DNA from: Megalobrama amblycephala
Taxonomy: Eukaryota; Chordata; Actinopteri; Cypriniformes; Xenocyprididae
DNA length: 64,000 nt
NCBI RefSeq assembly: GCF_018812025.1
Contig: NC_063054.1
Span: 24,990,142-25,054,141, forward strand
Reading direction: 5' to 3'
In this document: positions 24,601 through 36,439 of the stretch, in pieces
How positions within the stretch are numbered: position 1 is the first letter of the stretch
Layout of the letters: each line of letters starts with the position of its first letter
The notes under the pieces: model-generated
The model's input: the letters and a program-made list of their open reading frames with translations, nothing else
Told to the model about the DNA's origin: nothing
The model's database searches: none
Position numbers and translations under genes: made by a program

Positions 24601-26202
24601 TCCGGGTCTGGCGGTACCACTTTTAGCATAGTTCATTGAATCTGATTAGACCGTTTGCATCTCGTTCAAAAATGACCAAAGAGTTTCACTATTTTTCCTA
24701 TTTAAAACTTGACTCTTCTGTAGTTACATAGTGTACTAAGACCGACGGAAAATTAAAAGTTGTGATTTTCTAGGCCGATATGGCTAGGAACTATACTCTC
24801 ATTCCGCCGTAATAATCAAGGAACTGTCTGCTGCCGTACAATGGGTGCAGCAGGCGCAATGATATTAGTCAAAACTTCCTCTCTAGTGCACATTAAGATA
24901 TAACCTATATAACCCTATAGTGATATCTGTAACTGTACACCTTTGTTTTTGCATGATGCTGCATGCAGGTCTGTAGGTGTCCAAATATGTCCAATATTGA
25001 CCAGCAAAAACAAAAAAACAAACAAAAAAACAACAACAAAACAAACAAGATTATTGAACCATTGAGGAAGAACAATGGATCGTATAATGCTCTTAAGATG
25101 CTGGAGTAGAACAGTCCAGTTAGTTCCTGACATAAAAATCCAATTCATTTTCTCCATAGTGGAATTGGCTTTTAACGCTAAGCCTGTAAAGACATATCCA
25201 AGGTGATAGATGAATTAACAATAATAAATATATACTTCTGCTGAAGCCATCAGTCCACATTATTTCACCTTATTATTTTTTTTTAAATAATGTTTAACAG
25301 TGAAATTCCTAATCAAGAACTATAATACTAAGGATCCTGCAGAGAAATATCCATCAATCATAGAATCAGATCTCTGCAGTGACCACCTACTCCCATAAAG
25401 CACTGTGATGAAGATATGACAAAGAATGACAATAAAGTTGGTCTCCCAACACTTGTAAACTACTTATATTATGTAAACATTTTGTTATTTTGCAATAAAC
25501 TTAAACTACAATGTTTTTATAGATTTTAAAAAAACTTTGTTTTATATCATATTTAAATTGTACTATGTTGCTTGCAGTGTTGTATAGAATTGTAGTTAAT
25601 TAATTCTATAAATATGTTAAGAACTTGTTCTTGTTCATTTGTCTTTCTTCAAATTCAAGTTTGTAATGTTGTGATTTCCCTCATAGCTGGTTGGTTAGAT
25701 TAATGACTTGTAAATATATAAAAGGAAGACTTTTTTTTTTAAAATTCCCATTAGGAAAAATCAATGAGGAAAATGTTTATTAAAAACACAATGAATAATT
25801 TTAATTGAAAGATTTCCGTCCGTGCTTTACAGCTGTGTCATTCACTACCGAAAGGCAGCACAGCACAGCACTATGCGGCACGTGTTACTGAAAACCGGAT
25901 GTGCCGCTGACTTCTAGTCTGTACGTACGCCATGCTACTACATTAATAATAGTCTATTGCAAATCACACTTTCTGATCTCAGAGTATCGTTGTCGTTGCA
26001 AAATGACAGGTTATGTGAAACAAACAAGAGGAGGACTGACCTTAGCAAGTTTATCTGTTGTTATATCAAAATAAATTCTTCCTCTGTTTTTGCTGACTCT
26101 AGCAGTAGCATCGAGCTTTTCCTGAACCTCCTCCGCTGCAGTGAGCTCGAATCCCGTCGGAACAGTCGCTCCGATTGTCGCAGTCTGATCAAACTCATGC
26201 AT
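18444..26202 (-). CDS. thumpd3: thumpd3, tRNA (guanine-N2)-methyltransferase
   Basis: Complement join of 26202-26041, 22914-22837, 22392-21940, 21616-21486, 20116-20047, 19931-19816, 19249-19145, 19016-18893, 18632-18444: about 475 aa (human about 507), all junctions in frame. The start ATG is preceded in frame by a TAA six codons upstream. The N-terminus holds the T-I-G-A-T-V-P-T-G-F-E signature. The THUMP domain spans roughly residues 160-275 (F-R-V-T-C-N-R-A-G-x-K-H-C-F-T-S-N). The Rossmann methyltransferase has the SAM loop D-P-M-C-G-T-G-A (287-294) and the catalytic D-M-P-F-G-K-R (366-372). Human THUMPD3 with TRMT112 makes m2G at position 6 of many tRNAs; the same activity is inferred here. 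A charged linker (about 100-155) interrupts the THUMP region. Polyadenylation signal AATAAA (minus strand) at 18170-18165. Confidence 0.92.
18893..19016 (-). CDS. thumpd3: thumpd3 coding exon 8
   Basis: M-G-S-R-K-K-N-W-E-L-Y-P to V-L-L-T-Q-D-K-K-C-F-S-K. Acceptor gttttgaag, donor AAG/gtgtgg. Confidence 0.92.
19145..19249 (-). CDS. thumpd3: thumpd3 coding exon 7
   Basis: P-L-D-I-V-Q-W-D-L-C-N-L-P to I-I-I-T-D-M-P-F-G-K: catalytic loop. Human has D-L-P-F; the Leu to Met change is conservative. Acceptor tatttgtag, donor AGAG/gtactg. Confidence 0.92.
19816..19931 (-). CDS. thumpd3: thumpd3 coding exon 6
   Basis: G-A-M-E-W ... F-L-A-G-D-N-N ... S-V-N-N-I to H-D-G-G, the second Rossmann strand whose G-D-N-N acid is expected to contact SAM. 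Acceptor ttttatcag, donor GGAG/gtgagg. Confidence 0.9.
20047..20116 (-). CDS. thumpd3: thumpd3 coding exon 5
   Basis: Carries the SAM-binding loop D-P-M-C-G-T-G-A-I-P. Acceptor tttttcag, donor GAG/gtttgt. Confidence 0.92.
20215..20375. repeat. Short dispersed repeat, copy 1
   Basis: About 160 bases that recur at 53075-53225 (TCCAATCAATT...GATGGACAAA...GAAGCC.TTTCAC...TTCATGCCCA). No terminal structure was seen; unclassified. Confidence 0.6.
20553..21390. mobile_element. TIR element in thumpd3 intron 4, host of nested insertions
   Basis: GTGTTCACACTTGCAGTTTGGTTC at the left matches in inverted form the right end GAACCAAACATGCCAAGTGTGAAC. The interior holds at least one later insertion (20694-21078). 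Confidence 0.55.
20694..21078. mobile_element. Nested TIR element
   Basis: GGCTGTGTCTGAAATCGCCC at the left and GGGCGATTTCACAGCC at the right, flanked on both sides by CTA, a possible 3-bp duplication. Confidence 0.55.
21486..21616 (-). CDS. thumpd3: thumpd3 coding exon 4
   Basis: V-L-L-N-I-H-N-N-E-V-V-I-G-I-A-L-T to L-R-S-T-L-A-Y-G-M-L, the end of the THUMP domain and linker to the methyltransferase. Acceptor atttatag, donor TTAG/gtaagc. Confidence 0.92.
21940..22392 (-). CDS. thumpd3: thumpd3 coding exon 3
   Basis: 151 codons: W-Q-E-L-A-A-R-L-P-W region, a Lys/Arg- then Glu-rich linker, then the core THUMP sequence ending K-F-D-V-E. Acceptor gcttaacag, donor GAG/gtaagg. Confidence 0.92.
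22837..22914 (-). CDS. thumpd3: thumpd3 coding exon 2
   Basis: 26 codons, V-H-H-L-K-S-L-D-N-L-F-V-V-V-K-E-Y to K-A-T-K. Acceptor atttctaaag, donor AAG/gtatgt. It matches the D-N-L-F-V-V-V block of the family. Confidence 0.9.
24080..24360 (-). pseudogene. DIRS/YR-type retroelement reverse transcriptase fragment
   Basis: The minus-strand frame reads D-H-L-K-C-L-G-L-S-I-N-M-Q-K-S-R-L ... I-A-F-L-D-M-N-L-D, the pattern of the L-G-L-x-V-N-x-x-K-S ... F-L-G-M segment of DIRS-like polymerases. A stop follows. Short and broken. Confidence 0.45.
24504..24895. repeat. Dispersed fish repeat (AAAGGAACACTCCACC start)
   Basis: Starts AAAGGAACACTCCACCTTTT and runs through blocks such as CTCCCCTAGAGTTAAA that I associate with a common teleost DNA element. 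Only the left part is present. Confidence 0.45.
26041..26202 (-). CDS. thumpd3: thumpd3 coding exon 1
   Basis: 54 codons from M-H-E-F-D-Q with the A-T-I-G-A-T-V-P-T-G-F-E signature. Donor AAG/gtcagt. Confidence 0.9.
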
Positions 26203-27562
26203 TATCAGCCCCCAGTTTTAAGCAATATAGAGGAAATTAATTGCTAATACAACTGACACTTCTGGTACAATTTTCCTGATAATATGATTTCACTGACATC
26301 GAGTTGAACGAATTAGAGACTGTCGGCTAGTGAGCATTTGAAGGCCGAAACATTTTGTAACTTTAGTCGTTCGTTCAGGAGAACAGATCACTACTGTAAC
26401 AATACACTGACAATATAAATCCCGGAAAGACACAAGCAAGAGAAGTTATGTTTTCTTTCTTCTTGTTTTGTTAAATAGGGGATCGCAAACTGACATAGCG
26501 CATTACCGCCACCTAGTGCGAACATGGACCTTCTAATAAAAATTCAAATGATAAATCAAATTTACTTATAATTGCATAAACTCTAACAAAAATAAATAAC
26601 AATTTTGTTTGATATTTCACTTTAAAAATCAATCCAGTAGGCAGCCTACAATACTATAGCCTAAATAACAAAACACTTAAAAGCATCATCAAACATTCAA
26701 ACTGAATCAAAAACACAATACAAATGACACACGTGATCAAATGCAAATGACATGTTACATCATGAGTATAAATCAATACCTATGGAGTGGTGGAGAGTGG
26801 CTGTGTTTCACTAAACATTTCCCTCAAGCAATCCCTGCTGACACCATAATGGAAATGTGTTCCACTTCATTTAGTGGTTGAGAGAACTTTTTGCTGATGG
26901 ACCTTTAACCCCTCACTGGACCCTTTTCACATTTCTGGGGTTCTTAGAAGTGGAAGTCATCATAGTGGGGTACACTTCAATAGTGGTGATTGGAAACTAC
27001 AATAAATATATATTTTTACATTCCCATTTACTCCAATAGCAAATAAAAAAAGAAAATAACCACAATAGAGTTGTGGTTTATGACTTTTCAAAAGAAAGAA
27101 TGATGTAAAATTCCCTTAGCTGTTGTGGTAGAAACACAGCAGCAGCATTAAACAGTTTTCTGAAATTTCATGCCAAGGAACACAATGTAGAGTTATAAAT
27201 CTTTGATAATTTAAAAAAAAAAGAAAAAAAAAAGCTAGATTTACAGTGTTGATAACTGGAATCACATCATCACAGTCTCTGAATAAACTACATTTTGAAC
27301 AAGTGAACGTAGCAGTAACTCAGTTGTGACAACTCGATTGTGCTTAACAACTCTAGAAAGTTATACTGAGATTTTACTGATTGTTTATTACACAGTCGTC
27401 ATTTATTGTATTGTTATCATTTTTGTTTGTCATTTTTTAAAGGTTTTCCTCAACAGCCCAAGCACACCTATAGGTCTATAGAATAGTGCATACAACAAAT
27501 CTAAAAGAAAAACAAAATGTATAATAAATCAACTCCATAGTCTGTTCTAAGTGATCAAGAGC

Positions 27563-27735
27563 TTAAAGCAGGGGTGATCATTCCTGTTCCTGGAGATCTA
27601 CCTTGCTGCAGAATTCTGTTCTAAACCTGTCTGTAATTATCAAGTGTTCCTAAAAAACTCATATTTGCTGGATCAGGTGTGTTTTATTAGATTTGGAAAA
27701 TTTGCAGAAAGGTAGATCACCATGAACAGGAGTGA
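27563..27735. mobile_element. Short TIR element
   Basis: GATCATTCCTGTTCCTGGAGATCTACC at the left has a degenerate inverted copy at the right (GGTAGATCACCATGAACAGG). Noncoding MITE. Confidence 0.5.
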
Positions 27736-28365
27736 ACGCCCTTGGATTAGTGCATTATTTTCAAACTCATTGCATGGGTTCCACCAGTAGTGGGCACTTG
27801 TGCAACATAAGCAACATCCTTGAGGCCCATCAACAGTGCACATTTTGGATATCTGTCTGTTTTGTGTCATCAGCTCATTAGTAGAGACTCCAAGACCTAA
27901 AATCTATTCCAATGTTACAAACATCTTAATGAGGCTGCATCCTAAATATACCAGTCCTTCCTCAGCATTGACCATTTGACACGGTGATCCGTGTCTTTTG
28001 TCGTTTTGGGCAGGTTTTGCACTTGTTTTAGTTCAGTTTCCTGGTTTTGAGTTATTTCCTTGGTTTTTCAGTGATTGATTATGATCTTCACCTGTTTTCT
28101 CTTTCATTGATTTGTTTGACTTGTGTTATTTAAACCCTGAGTTTGTTCTTGTTATTAAGTTGGTTGTTCTATTACTGTGTTTACTGTTACTGTGAGTGTC
28201 TTGTTTGTTTTGTTTATATATAAATAAATAAATAGCACTGTTGCGCTTAAAACCAGCTTGTTTATTTAATGATGTTTTCAACCAATGCTGACAACATTAG
28301 AATGAGGGTTAGTTAGTCTGCATGGATAGGTCATATTTGGTGGTATTACAGTGAATTGTGTGAAA

Positions 28366-28610
28366 TGTAATTGTCATGGCGCAGGCAATAAAGAGGATAG
28401 GTGGAAACAGCAAAACAAAACAAAGAAGACAATAAAACTCGGAACATGGGAGTAGGAGAAAAAATAATGTAAAAGCTTTGCATGCAAATCAAAGACTTGA
28501 CAATGAACATAGGGAACAGAGGGCATTAAATGCAATGGTAAATGAGGAACTAAACAAGACAGGTTAACATAAACACAGAAAATACCAACTAAGAGTAACA
28601 GGAACAAAAA
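28366..28610 (-). repeat. LTR-like fragment
   Basis: TGTCATGGCGCAGG at one end and AAAACCAACATGA at the other resemble gypsy-type LTR termini in minus orientation. The target duplication is not clear. Confidence 0.3.
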
Positions 28611-29859
28611 ACCAACATGATGATAATGTTCTTTGTTTTTATATTTCCATCACCAGTTTTTAAAGGTAATAATATTTAATATATAAAAAAAATGGAATAC
28701 TGTGCGCAAGAATCATATGACAACTGTCTGAGGTCTTCAAGTGGCCTACATCATAAGCAGCATAGTGTTAAGTGATTCGTTTACAATAAGTCAAAAGGAA
28801 ACAATCCCTTCATCCGAAAATACATTCACACTATTGTCATAATGTTCAGGAACTTAAATTGCAGGATTTAAAGGAAAACCTTCCAATGTTATTACATAAT
28901 ACAAATTGGTAGCAAAACATAGTGTTGTAAATTTTAGGTGCAGAGATGAGTATGTGTATGTATTTTGTAAATCATTTGCAACTGATTTTTATCACTTAAT
29001 TAGAAATAACACAATTAGGCTACTAAATTTTGTCCTGCATAAGCTCTGATTTGAACAGCAATGTATTGAAATTTGTGTATTGAAAATGTGTAAATAAAGC
29101 TCTGTAAAAATGTACAATTTTACAACACTTGTAAGCGTGTCCCATTGGGTAATCAAAAGTTTTACTCTAAGAGGGTTACAATACATGAAATTGTGAAATG
29201 AACTAAAGTATATAGGCCTATCATATTTCCTTATAAGTATTAAGCCATCTTAGCCATAGAACAGTTTTACAAGCAACTGAATTATAAGCATTCTTAAAAG
29301 AATTCATATATATCAACATATTTCTTGGAAAAAAAGTTTTACTTCTCTTTTAGAAAAGTCAGTCTAAAACACTTTGCAACAAACACAGTTCCAAAGTTGT
29401 TTCTTCAAGTGATGACAAAAAGAGCAAATGGGTGAAAGAGTAGTCAACCTTTAAAGTTGTCAAAATTGGGAGACCACCGGGACCAGACTCCATTAATAAC
29501 TTTATTATGTCTATGGGCTACTCTCTTGGGGGTAGAGTCGTCATATCTGACCAATTAGAAACCACTTCCGGGTTGCCTTTTCTGGAACCGATGCTTTTCG
29601 CTAGTTTCCCTTCTAGTCATTAATTTCTATAGCCTATACGAAACCTTTTCACTTTGAAAAGCTGTTGAAGCGCGATATGCGACGCGTGAAAAGGGCCAGT
29701 AAATTGCAAAGCACTATTTTTTAAATGGATCATTTTAACTACAAACCAAACGACTGACCTGTGCAGAAAAAAGAATCGGAATGTGATAATCATCAATATT
29801 ATTGTTTTATTTTTATTTATTTTTTATATCTTTTTTTTTCTATCGTAAACCGAGTAAAT

Positions 29860-29964
29860 CACACAGTGGAGACGGCGGTCAGCGTGTGAATTTGCGTTGT
29901 TTGAAAGTCGTCCAAGTTGGATAAACTTTTTCCAAACGCAAGAGTAGAGTAACGTGGTTAGAAG
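29860..29964 (+). promoter_or_regulatory. plxnb1: candidate first exon and promoter region of plxnb1
   Basis: A locally CpG-richer stretch without ATG ends in a perfect donor GAAG/gtaagt. It faces away from thumpd3 and lies about 3.7 kb from it. If real, plxnb1 has a first intron of about 21.7 kb. The left boundary is approximate. Confidence 0.35.
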
Positions 29965-31097
29965 GTAAGTAAGTTACACATGTTTTTGCTGTAATAATGG
30001 TTATGTAAATGCATTATTTAAACAGACTTGAACAATTTGTACGTCGTGTCGTTATATTCATGTTGAAGTGAAGGTGGTTTGCTTTAGAGTGACTCGCTCC
30101 GATTGTGAACTTTAAACAAAATAGCAGTGGGACACTAAGCCCAAGAGACTCTTCAAAGACTTTAAATCGTAGATGATTTAACTCTAACCGAATCGTGGAT
30201 GAAAAGTATCGCATTATGTCCCCTACTCGAAACTGATTCAAAGCAGTCCATGAATTTAACTTAAATTAACACAGATATCATATGGTAAACTGCCGAGTAG
30301 CTACAGGTGAATTTTAAGTTGGGAAACATTGTAATTAAACTTCATACTTAATGCACCATTGTCCTTGAAGATGCAGTTTTGATGATTAGTGTAGAATAAG
30401 GATTTATTTTCATGTCCACTGTCTGGACCTATTTGCTCTTGCTATAGTCTATTTGGTGGTGTTAATGCATCAGGTCTATTTTTTATTTTTTTTATTTTTT
30501 TTTATGTCCAATCAATGTACTCTTCTTTTAACTACAGGGATCTTTTGTACTCTTTGCACTTGACATTAATCTCAGCTGATCTGTAGATAAAAGTAGATAC
30601 TTAAGTACTACTTACAGGTGTAAACAGACTCCAGTGTTTCCATATTGTTTTGTTTTGTTTATTGGGATGGGCAATTCTGTGAAAATTCTGTGAATAATCA
30701 ATAATGATAATAATAAATAATGACAGAATGAATTTCCTGTCTTTTGTGAGTACGCTATTTTCAGTATTGGGGTGGAGAGTAGAAATGTATGTTAAAAAGT
30801 GAGTACACACCATGGAAAGTGCAGCTCCCATCATGATGTCATACTGATGTCATTTTATTAAAGACATTGTAACTTAAAGTTGGCATGAAATATTTGCAAA
30901 TCATTCTGTAAATGCACAGTATGGAGCTTATTATGAATGATTCATCCATGTTTATGTTTTTTTTTTTTTTTTTTTTTTTAAACCCTGCTCTTCCAACAAT
31001 CGACTGCAAGAATCTCAAAATTTAATCAACAACCAATGGATAGAACCAAGTCCCAGCCTTTGATCTGTCTAGCCTCCCTACATTAAAAAAAAAAAAA

Positions 31098-31310
31098 AAG
31101 GGATAGTTCATTCAAAATGGAAATTCTGTGATCATTTACTCACCCTCAAGTTGTTCCATGGAAGTCAGTGGGGCATCAACTGATTGATTACCGACATTCT
31201 TCAAAATATCTCCTTTGTGTTTAGCAGAAGAAAGAAATTCATACAGGTTTGGATGGAATAACTTGATGGTGTGTAAATGATGACAGAATTTTCATTTTTG
31301 GGTGAACTAG
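31098..31310. mobile_element. Short MITE of the TAGTTCA family
   Basis: AGGGATAGTTCATTCAAAAT at the left and TTTTCATTTTTGGGTGAACT at the right are inverted ends around about 210 bases. Confidence 0.55.
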
Positions 31311-32045
31311 CTACTCAGTATTGCACTTGAATACGTCACAATATGGAAAAAAGTCACTATTTTCGTTTCATTGCATCTTTAACAAACGACACTTGGAATG
31401 ACCTTTTGTAATGATTTGTATTTAACTTCAATAAACATAAATTAGGGATGGCTCGATACAGATTCTTGCTCCATAATGAGAAGTTTAGAGCACAAAGAGA
31501 AGAGATATTGTGTGTGCGCAACACCTAGTGTATTGCATGTATTCAACAGTTTACTGAGCCTTTTTCATCAGGGTTTTAAATTCTATACTGTGCATGTGAA
31601 TGACAAGTTTTTTCAGTCTGCTACTCCAGTGCTTTCATCTAACAGACACCCGATAGCGATTCAGATTCACTAATAAACTCCAGAAAAGTACAACCCTTTT
31701 AAACAAAAGCACCTTTTTGTTTAAATTTTTGTTCTCTTTGAGCTTAACAGTTGTTGTCCAGGTGTTTGAATGTTTTTATGACATTCCTCATACACAGCCT
31801 CAGTACACTGTCTCAAGCCAAAAGAGTCCATCTGCATTTCTCTATGATATTGTAGTGCAGAGGATGGGGCCTTGAAAGACCTCCGGGGGCGCACACTGGC
31901 CCAGGTGACATTCTGGTGGCAACATGGCCTCAAGAGTCATATATGGAGCCTCAGTGCAATACCTCAGTTTAAGAGAGCCAAGCCCCATATCTCTATGATA
32001 TTTGTTTGTTGAAATATGCCTGGAGTGTTTTGCTATTTTTGTTCC

Positions 32046-32122
32046 CAGGGTGTTCTGGATGGTTGCTAGGCATTTATCAGGGTGTTCTGGCTGGTTGCTA
32101 GACATTTATCAGGGTGTTATAG
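32046..32122. repeat. Tandem repeat, 32-base unit
   Basis: Two full copies (32046-32077, 32078-32109) and a partial third of a unit beginning CAGGGTGTTCTGG and containing GGTTGCTAG. Confidence 0.75.
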
Positions 32123-35100
32123 ACCGTAATCAGAGTAGCGCCATATTTAAGTTTTAAAAGGAATGAAAACGAGGCTGCATGTGATAGAAGTGTGTTCAGT
32201 GGATTGTACTGTTGTTTAACAAAATACATTGTTCAGCTGACGAAACGTCTTTCTAAAAAAAACTTTCAGTATACAAAAACTCCATAAAATAGATTTGTGA
32301 GTTGTGAAAATTGTGTTATTTTTAGGACCTTTATACAGTGCTTGCCATTGTAAAGACTGTAAGTCTATCCCTCGTTTTCATCCACGTTAAATTCAATATG
32401 GTCTAACCTGACAAAGGTCTATATTGTTTTTAGGGTTGCTACGTCTTTGTGGAATAGAATATTATCCTACTTGGATATCACTGAAATAACTGTCAAGAGA
32501 TATAACATCGATCTCTCTGGCAGCCCAAAGCTTTGTAAACAGTAAAATAAAAAGAGGCCACAGTCCACTGTCAGATTCTTTGTTTAGCCAATCAAACAGT
32601 TTTTGATTCGCTTTCTACCTGTCAATCATTTTGTGGGTGCCAGTAATTTAGCAGGCGGTCCATGTATGGGACTCATCGGAGCACAAATGAAGATATTTTT
32701 ATATTCTCTCATCAGTTTTTGTCCATCCATTGAAAGTCTATGAAAATTAAATCTGTTTATCATAAACAACTATGTCTTTTTGGAAGACTCGGCTTAAACC
32801 TCTTGATTCTTACGGATGTGAAAATGTTTTATACGTCAGTTTTGGTTGCGCGGACTTTGAACTTCTCAGGTTTCATTAGAAAATCTTCATTTGTGTTTTG
32901 AAGATGAATGAAAGTCTTATGGGTTTGAAACAGCAGAAATCAAAACGGAAATGATTACATTATTTTTTTCACCAAATAATTTTCATTTTTGGGTTGACTA
33001 ATAATTTATATAGACTTGGTTTTGGACTAAGTGTTTCAATAAAGCATATTGACATTTTCTGTTGTATAATTTCTTATTTTAGAATTGTGTGTTTATTTTT
33101 GGTGCCAAAATGGTCAGAGGCAGCCTTGGTTGGACTCCTAATAATAACTGAGACAATAATAGTGATGAATAAAACAAGAGATTGTCATATAGTGGTGTGA
33201 ATCATCTGTACGTCTGCATCAGGCCTGTGCCCCTGTGGAATGACGGGCTGTAGTCTTGTGTATGCGTGTTTGTTCCCCCTCAGCAGGGGGGAAAGAGAGA
33301 AAGCTGTCCAGCTTCCTTTGTCTCTTTTGTTGGAGTGGAGATTTAAAAGGTCAGTGAATAAGAGGGGGAACTGGAGAAAAGAGGGAGAGTTGCAGATGGA
33401 GGGGAGGGGTGAGTGAGTAACTGTTGAATATGTGAATGAGTGCATGGAAATTCTGAAGACTGTAAGGTGTGTATGAGTATCCTGTTTTAATAACCTGAAT
33501 AGCATGTATGTAAATATATTAATCTGCATACATTTATATACTGATAATGCATTTCTTGCTAGTCAAGAAATGCATACTCAGTTAGCAGATTCATTTAGCA
33601 TAATTAACTATTCAGTATATATTGAAGGTAGAGCTGTCAATAATATTATCCAAAGTGTTCACGCAACGTCAGCTTCTATGTGAACACAAAACGCATGCGT
33701 CGTGATGTGATGCTGTTGTGATGCTCTTGTGAACACTCGCGCATGTGCGTTAGCTCTGCCACCTGCCGCTGACCCAGAAAGAGCAGTTGCAGTTGTCATG
33801 TATAGGTATGAAGCAGCTTCACCAACAGTCTTTTCAACCACACAGTATCAATTTTTCTGTCTTATAAACATTCTAATTATCACAGAAGTACTGGGATAAA
33901 AGTTTATAGTTCGGAATATAAACAAAGATGTCTATGGTATGCGATCACCTTTTGAAAGTAATTTGGCGCTTCAAATAAAGATAGTATCAATTACATCATT
34001 ACAGCAGTAGGTAGTGACAGATGACTGTTAAAGAAATGTATTTGATTCGAGAGATTCGTTCAAAAGTGCTGATTCATCCAGTAATGAAACAAGTCAAGTC
34101 TTGATGACAAGTGAGTCATTGAATCATTCACTCAAACTGATTTTTGTAAAAAGAAAAAAAGTCAAATTATTTAATATAATAAATAAATAAATATATGTGT
34201 GTGTGTGTGTGATTCTCAATTTATCCAGAATCATGCAGCTCTAATTGAAGGGAGACAATGGTAAACAAAATTAAACTGTTATTGTTTTATCAATAACATT
34301 TCTTTTTCTTTTTCATTTTACTTTTTTCTCTGTGCTGTATGGATAGGAAAAAAATAATCTGTAAACTTCACAGTAATTTCATAGATTATAAAATTCAGAT
34401 ATTACCTCCACTACCTCTAATTCAGAAAGATAAACTCTAATTCTCCTATTCTTTGATGCGGTCACACAGAACTCCACAAAACTCTTCCTGGGACACTAAT
34501 AAACATGCCTACCCTTGAGATTGTCTCTCTCCTGGGAAAATGAGTTGCCATGGTGAAGAGAACATGAATGTTGGACCAGACCTTCTTGTCTTTTAGGGCT
34601 TTAATAAAGATCTCTTTCCTTTTTATTCCCTGTTGCAGCTCTGCTAAAGCAAGAAAATTCTTAAACCACTAAAAAAAGCATTCTTTTAAAAGTGCAAAAT
34701 TCTCTTGTTATAACAGATATGAAATGTCTTTTTGTTTGTGGGTATATATGAAGGTCCATATTACAATAGTTTCTTTTTGATGCTGTGCAAGCAAAAGCTA
34801 TAAAAGATGCATTCTTTAATTAATGTGTATCTAAAGTAGAACAGGGTTAACACTGATTGTTTAAGCAAGTATACATTTGAGGACGTGTGAAGAACTCCGT
34901 AGTTAGTGGAGTCCCTTGGCAACCCTTTGCCTCTTTTTTTGGAAAGCTCTGGTGGGTCTCTGGTTGTCCTGGGAACTACCCCTCTGTTCTTTTTTCTCCC
35001 CTCACTGAATTAGTGGGAACTAACCTCCCCCTTCCCTCACACACATACTTTTTAGGGACATAGCTGTTACATAAGGATAGTACATTTGTCGCATCCAACA

Positions 35101-36439
35101 CAAACCTGCAGACCTGTTCATCTACAGAATTTCTATAGATTTTAGAAGTGAGCTTTGTCTCGGCCATTTCATAACCCTCCATTTCATGTTGCTTTAGACA
35201 TTCCTTTGTGGACTTGTTTGAGTGTTTATACAAGATCCTCTTAGATGGCCTTATATTCTCAAATACTTTGGTACATTGTGGAATTCTTGGTTGAGTCTAT
35301 AATTTCCTCAGGGCCTGTCTGGCCTCAAACCATAATGCTTCCTTCATGCTGCACAGTTTGGATCTCTTTTTAGTCAAAGGCTGTTTTTAGTTTTATAAAT
35401 AAACAATTAAGCTTTTGTCTCATTTGTCCAGAGCTCATTATCCATAGTATTTGATTATGTCATCAAACATGCCCTGCCATAGTGACGGCATAAACTATGG
35501 AAAACGCTTCTCAGCTGCTGCTAAGCTGCATGGAGAAAAACCATACTTATACCTAAACTATGAAGATAGTGTTAGAGACACCGGTTGAAGTGCTTTATCA
35601 TAATTTGACGTGACTGCCTTTTACAAAATATGATAAAAATGGCAATGTCATGATTAATATGATTAATAATTATTAATATGATTATCCTTTTGCTTGACTA
35701 CATTATCAAACAGCTGCTAATAATGTGTTTCTAATGTCACACAAACCATGTTCCCATTCGCCATCTGAGTCTGCCTTTTAAATATCGGTATCCTTAGAAA
35801 CGCTTTGAACAACACAGAACGTCAGTGGAGAAAGGCATATATTTCATCATAAGACTGTTATATACATCGTACACCCGCTATATAGCTAAATCTACCCTTT
35901 TTTTATATCACCAGAAAAATATACGGTGATAACCTGGCTTCTTGAGACTCTTCTGCTTTAGAGCGGTCATAATGATATGCCAGAGCCTGCTGGCACGTTG
36001 ACGTGATTGGTTACAAGGTAGTTTGTGAAGTTAGTTTTTTTGAAACTGAAAATACTCAGCAATGGTGTTGAATTTGCACTTTTTGTCTTAAATCATATTA
36101 AAAACACCACATAGACATATAAACAACATTAAAAACTTGATTTTCACCACAGAGGGACTTAAAGCTTTATCAGTTGTCCCACTTTACCCATATTCGCCCT
36201 TTAGTTTGGTTTATGATCCCATTAAATACTTATGAAGAGATTAGTGAAGATAAAAGGAGTCCTAAAGGAGTAGTTCACTCAATGTGAATTCTTTCATAAT
36301 TTCCTCACCCTTATTTTACCCTTATACAGTGACTGGGTATTGTCAAGCTTAAAAAAAAACATCATAAAAGCAGGAGCATAGCCAGGAACAAGGCTTTGGG
36401 TGTGCCATTTGTAAATAGTGTGCAACAATCAAGTACAAT

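Larger units (their letters stand above)
22915..26040. other. thumpd3: thumpd3 intron 1 (repeat-rich)
   Basis: Holds a right-arm piece of a GATAGTTCACCC-type foldback (about 23765-24020), a retroelement reverse-transcriptase fragment, the 24504-24895 repeat and AT-rich DNA. No coding exon was seen. Confidence 0.5.
26203..29859. other. thumpd3-plxnb1 head-to-head intergenic region
   Basis: No coding exon seen. It contains a TIR element at 27563-27735 and LTR-like stretches near 27990-28260 and 28366-28610. Confidence 0.45.

Noticed and set aside
32046..32122. Possible CRISPR-like array
   Set aside because: Only two and a fraction contiguous copies without spacers in a vertebrate genome; it is a minisatellite.
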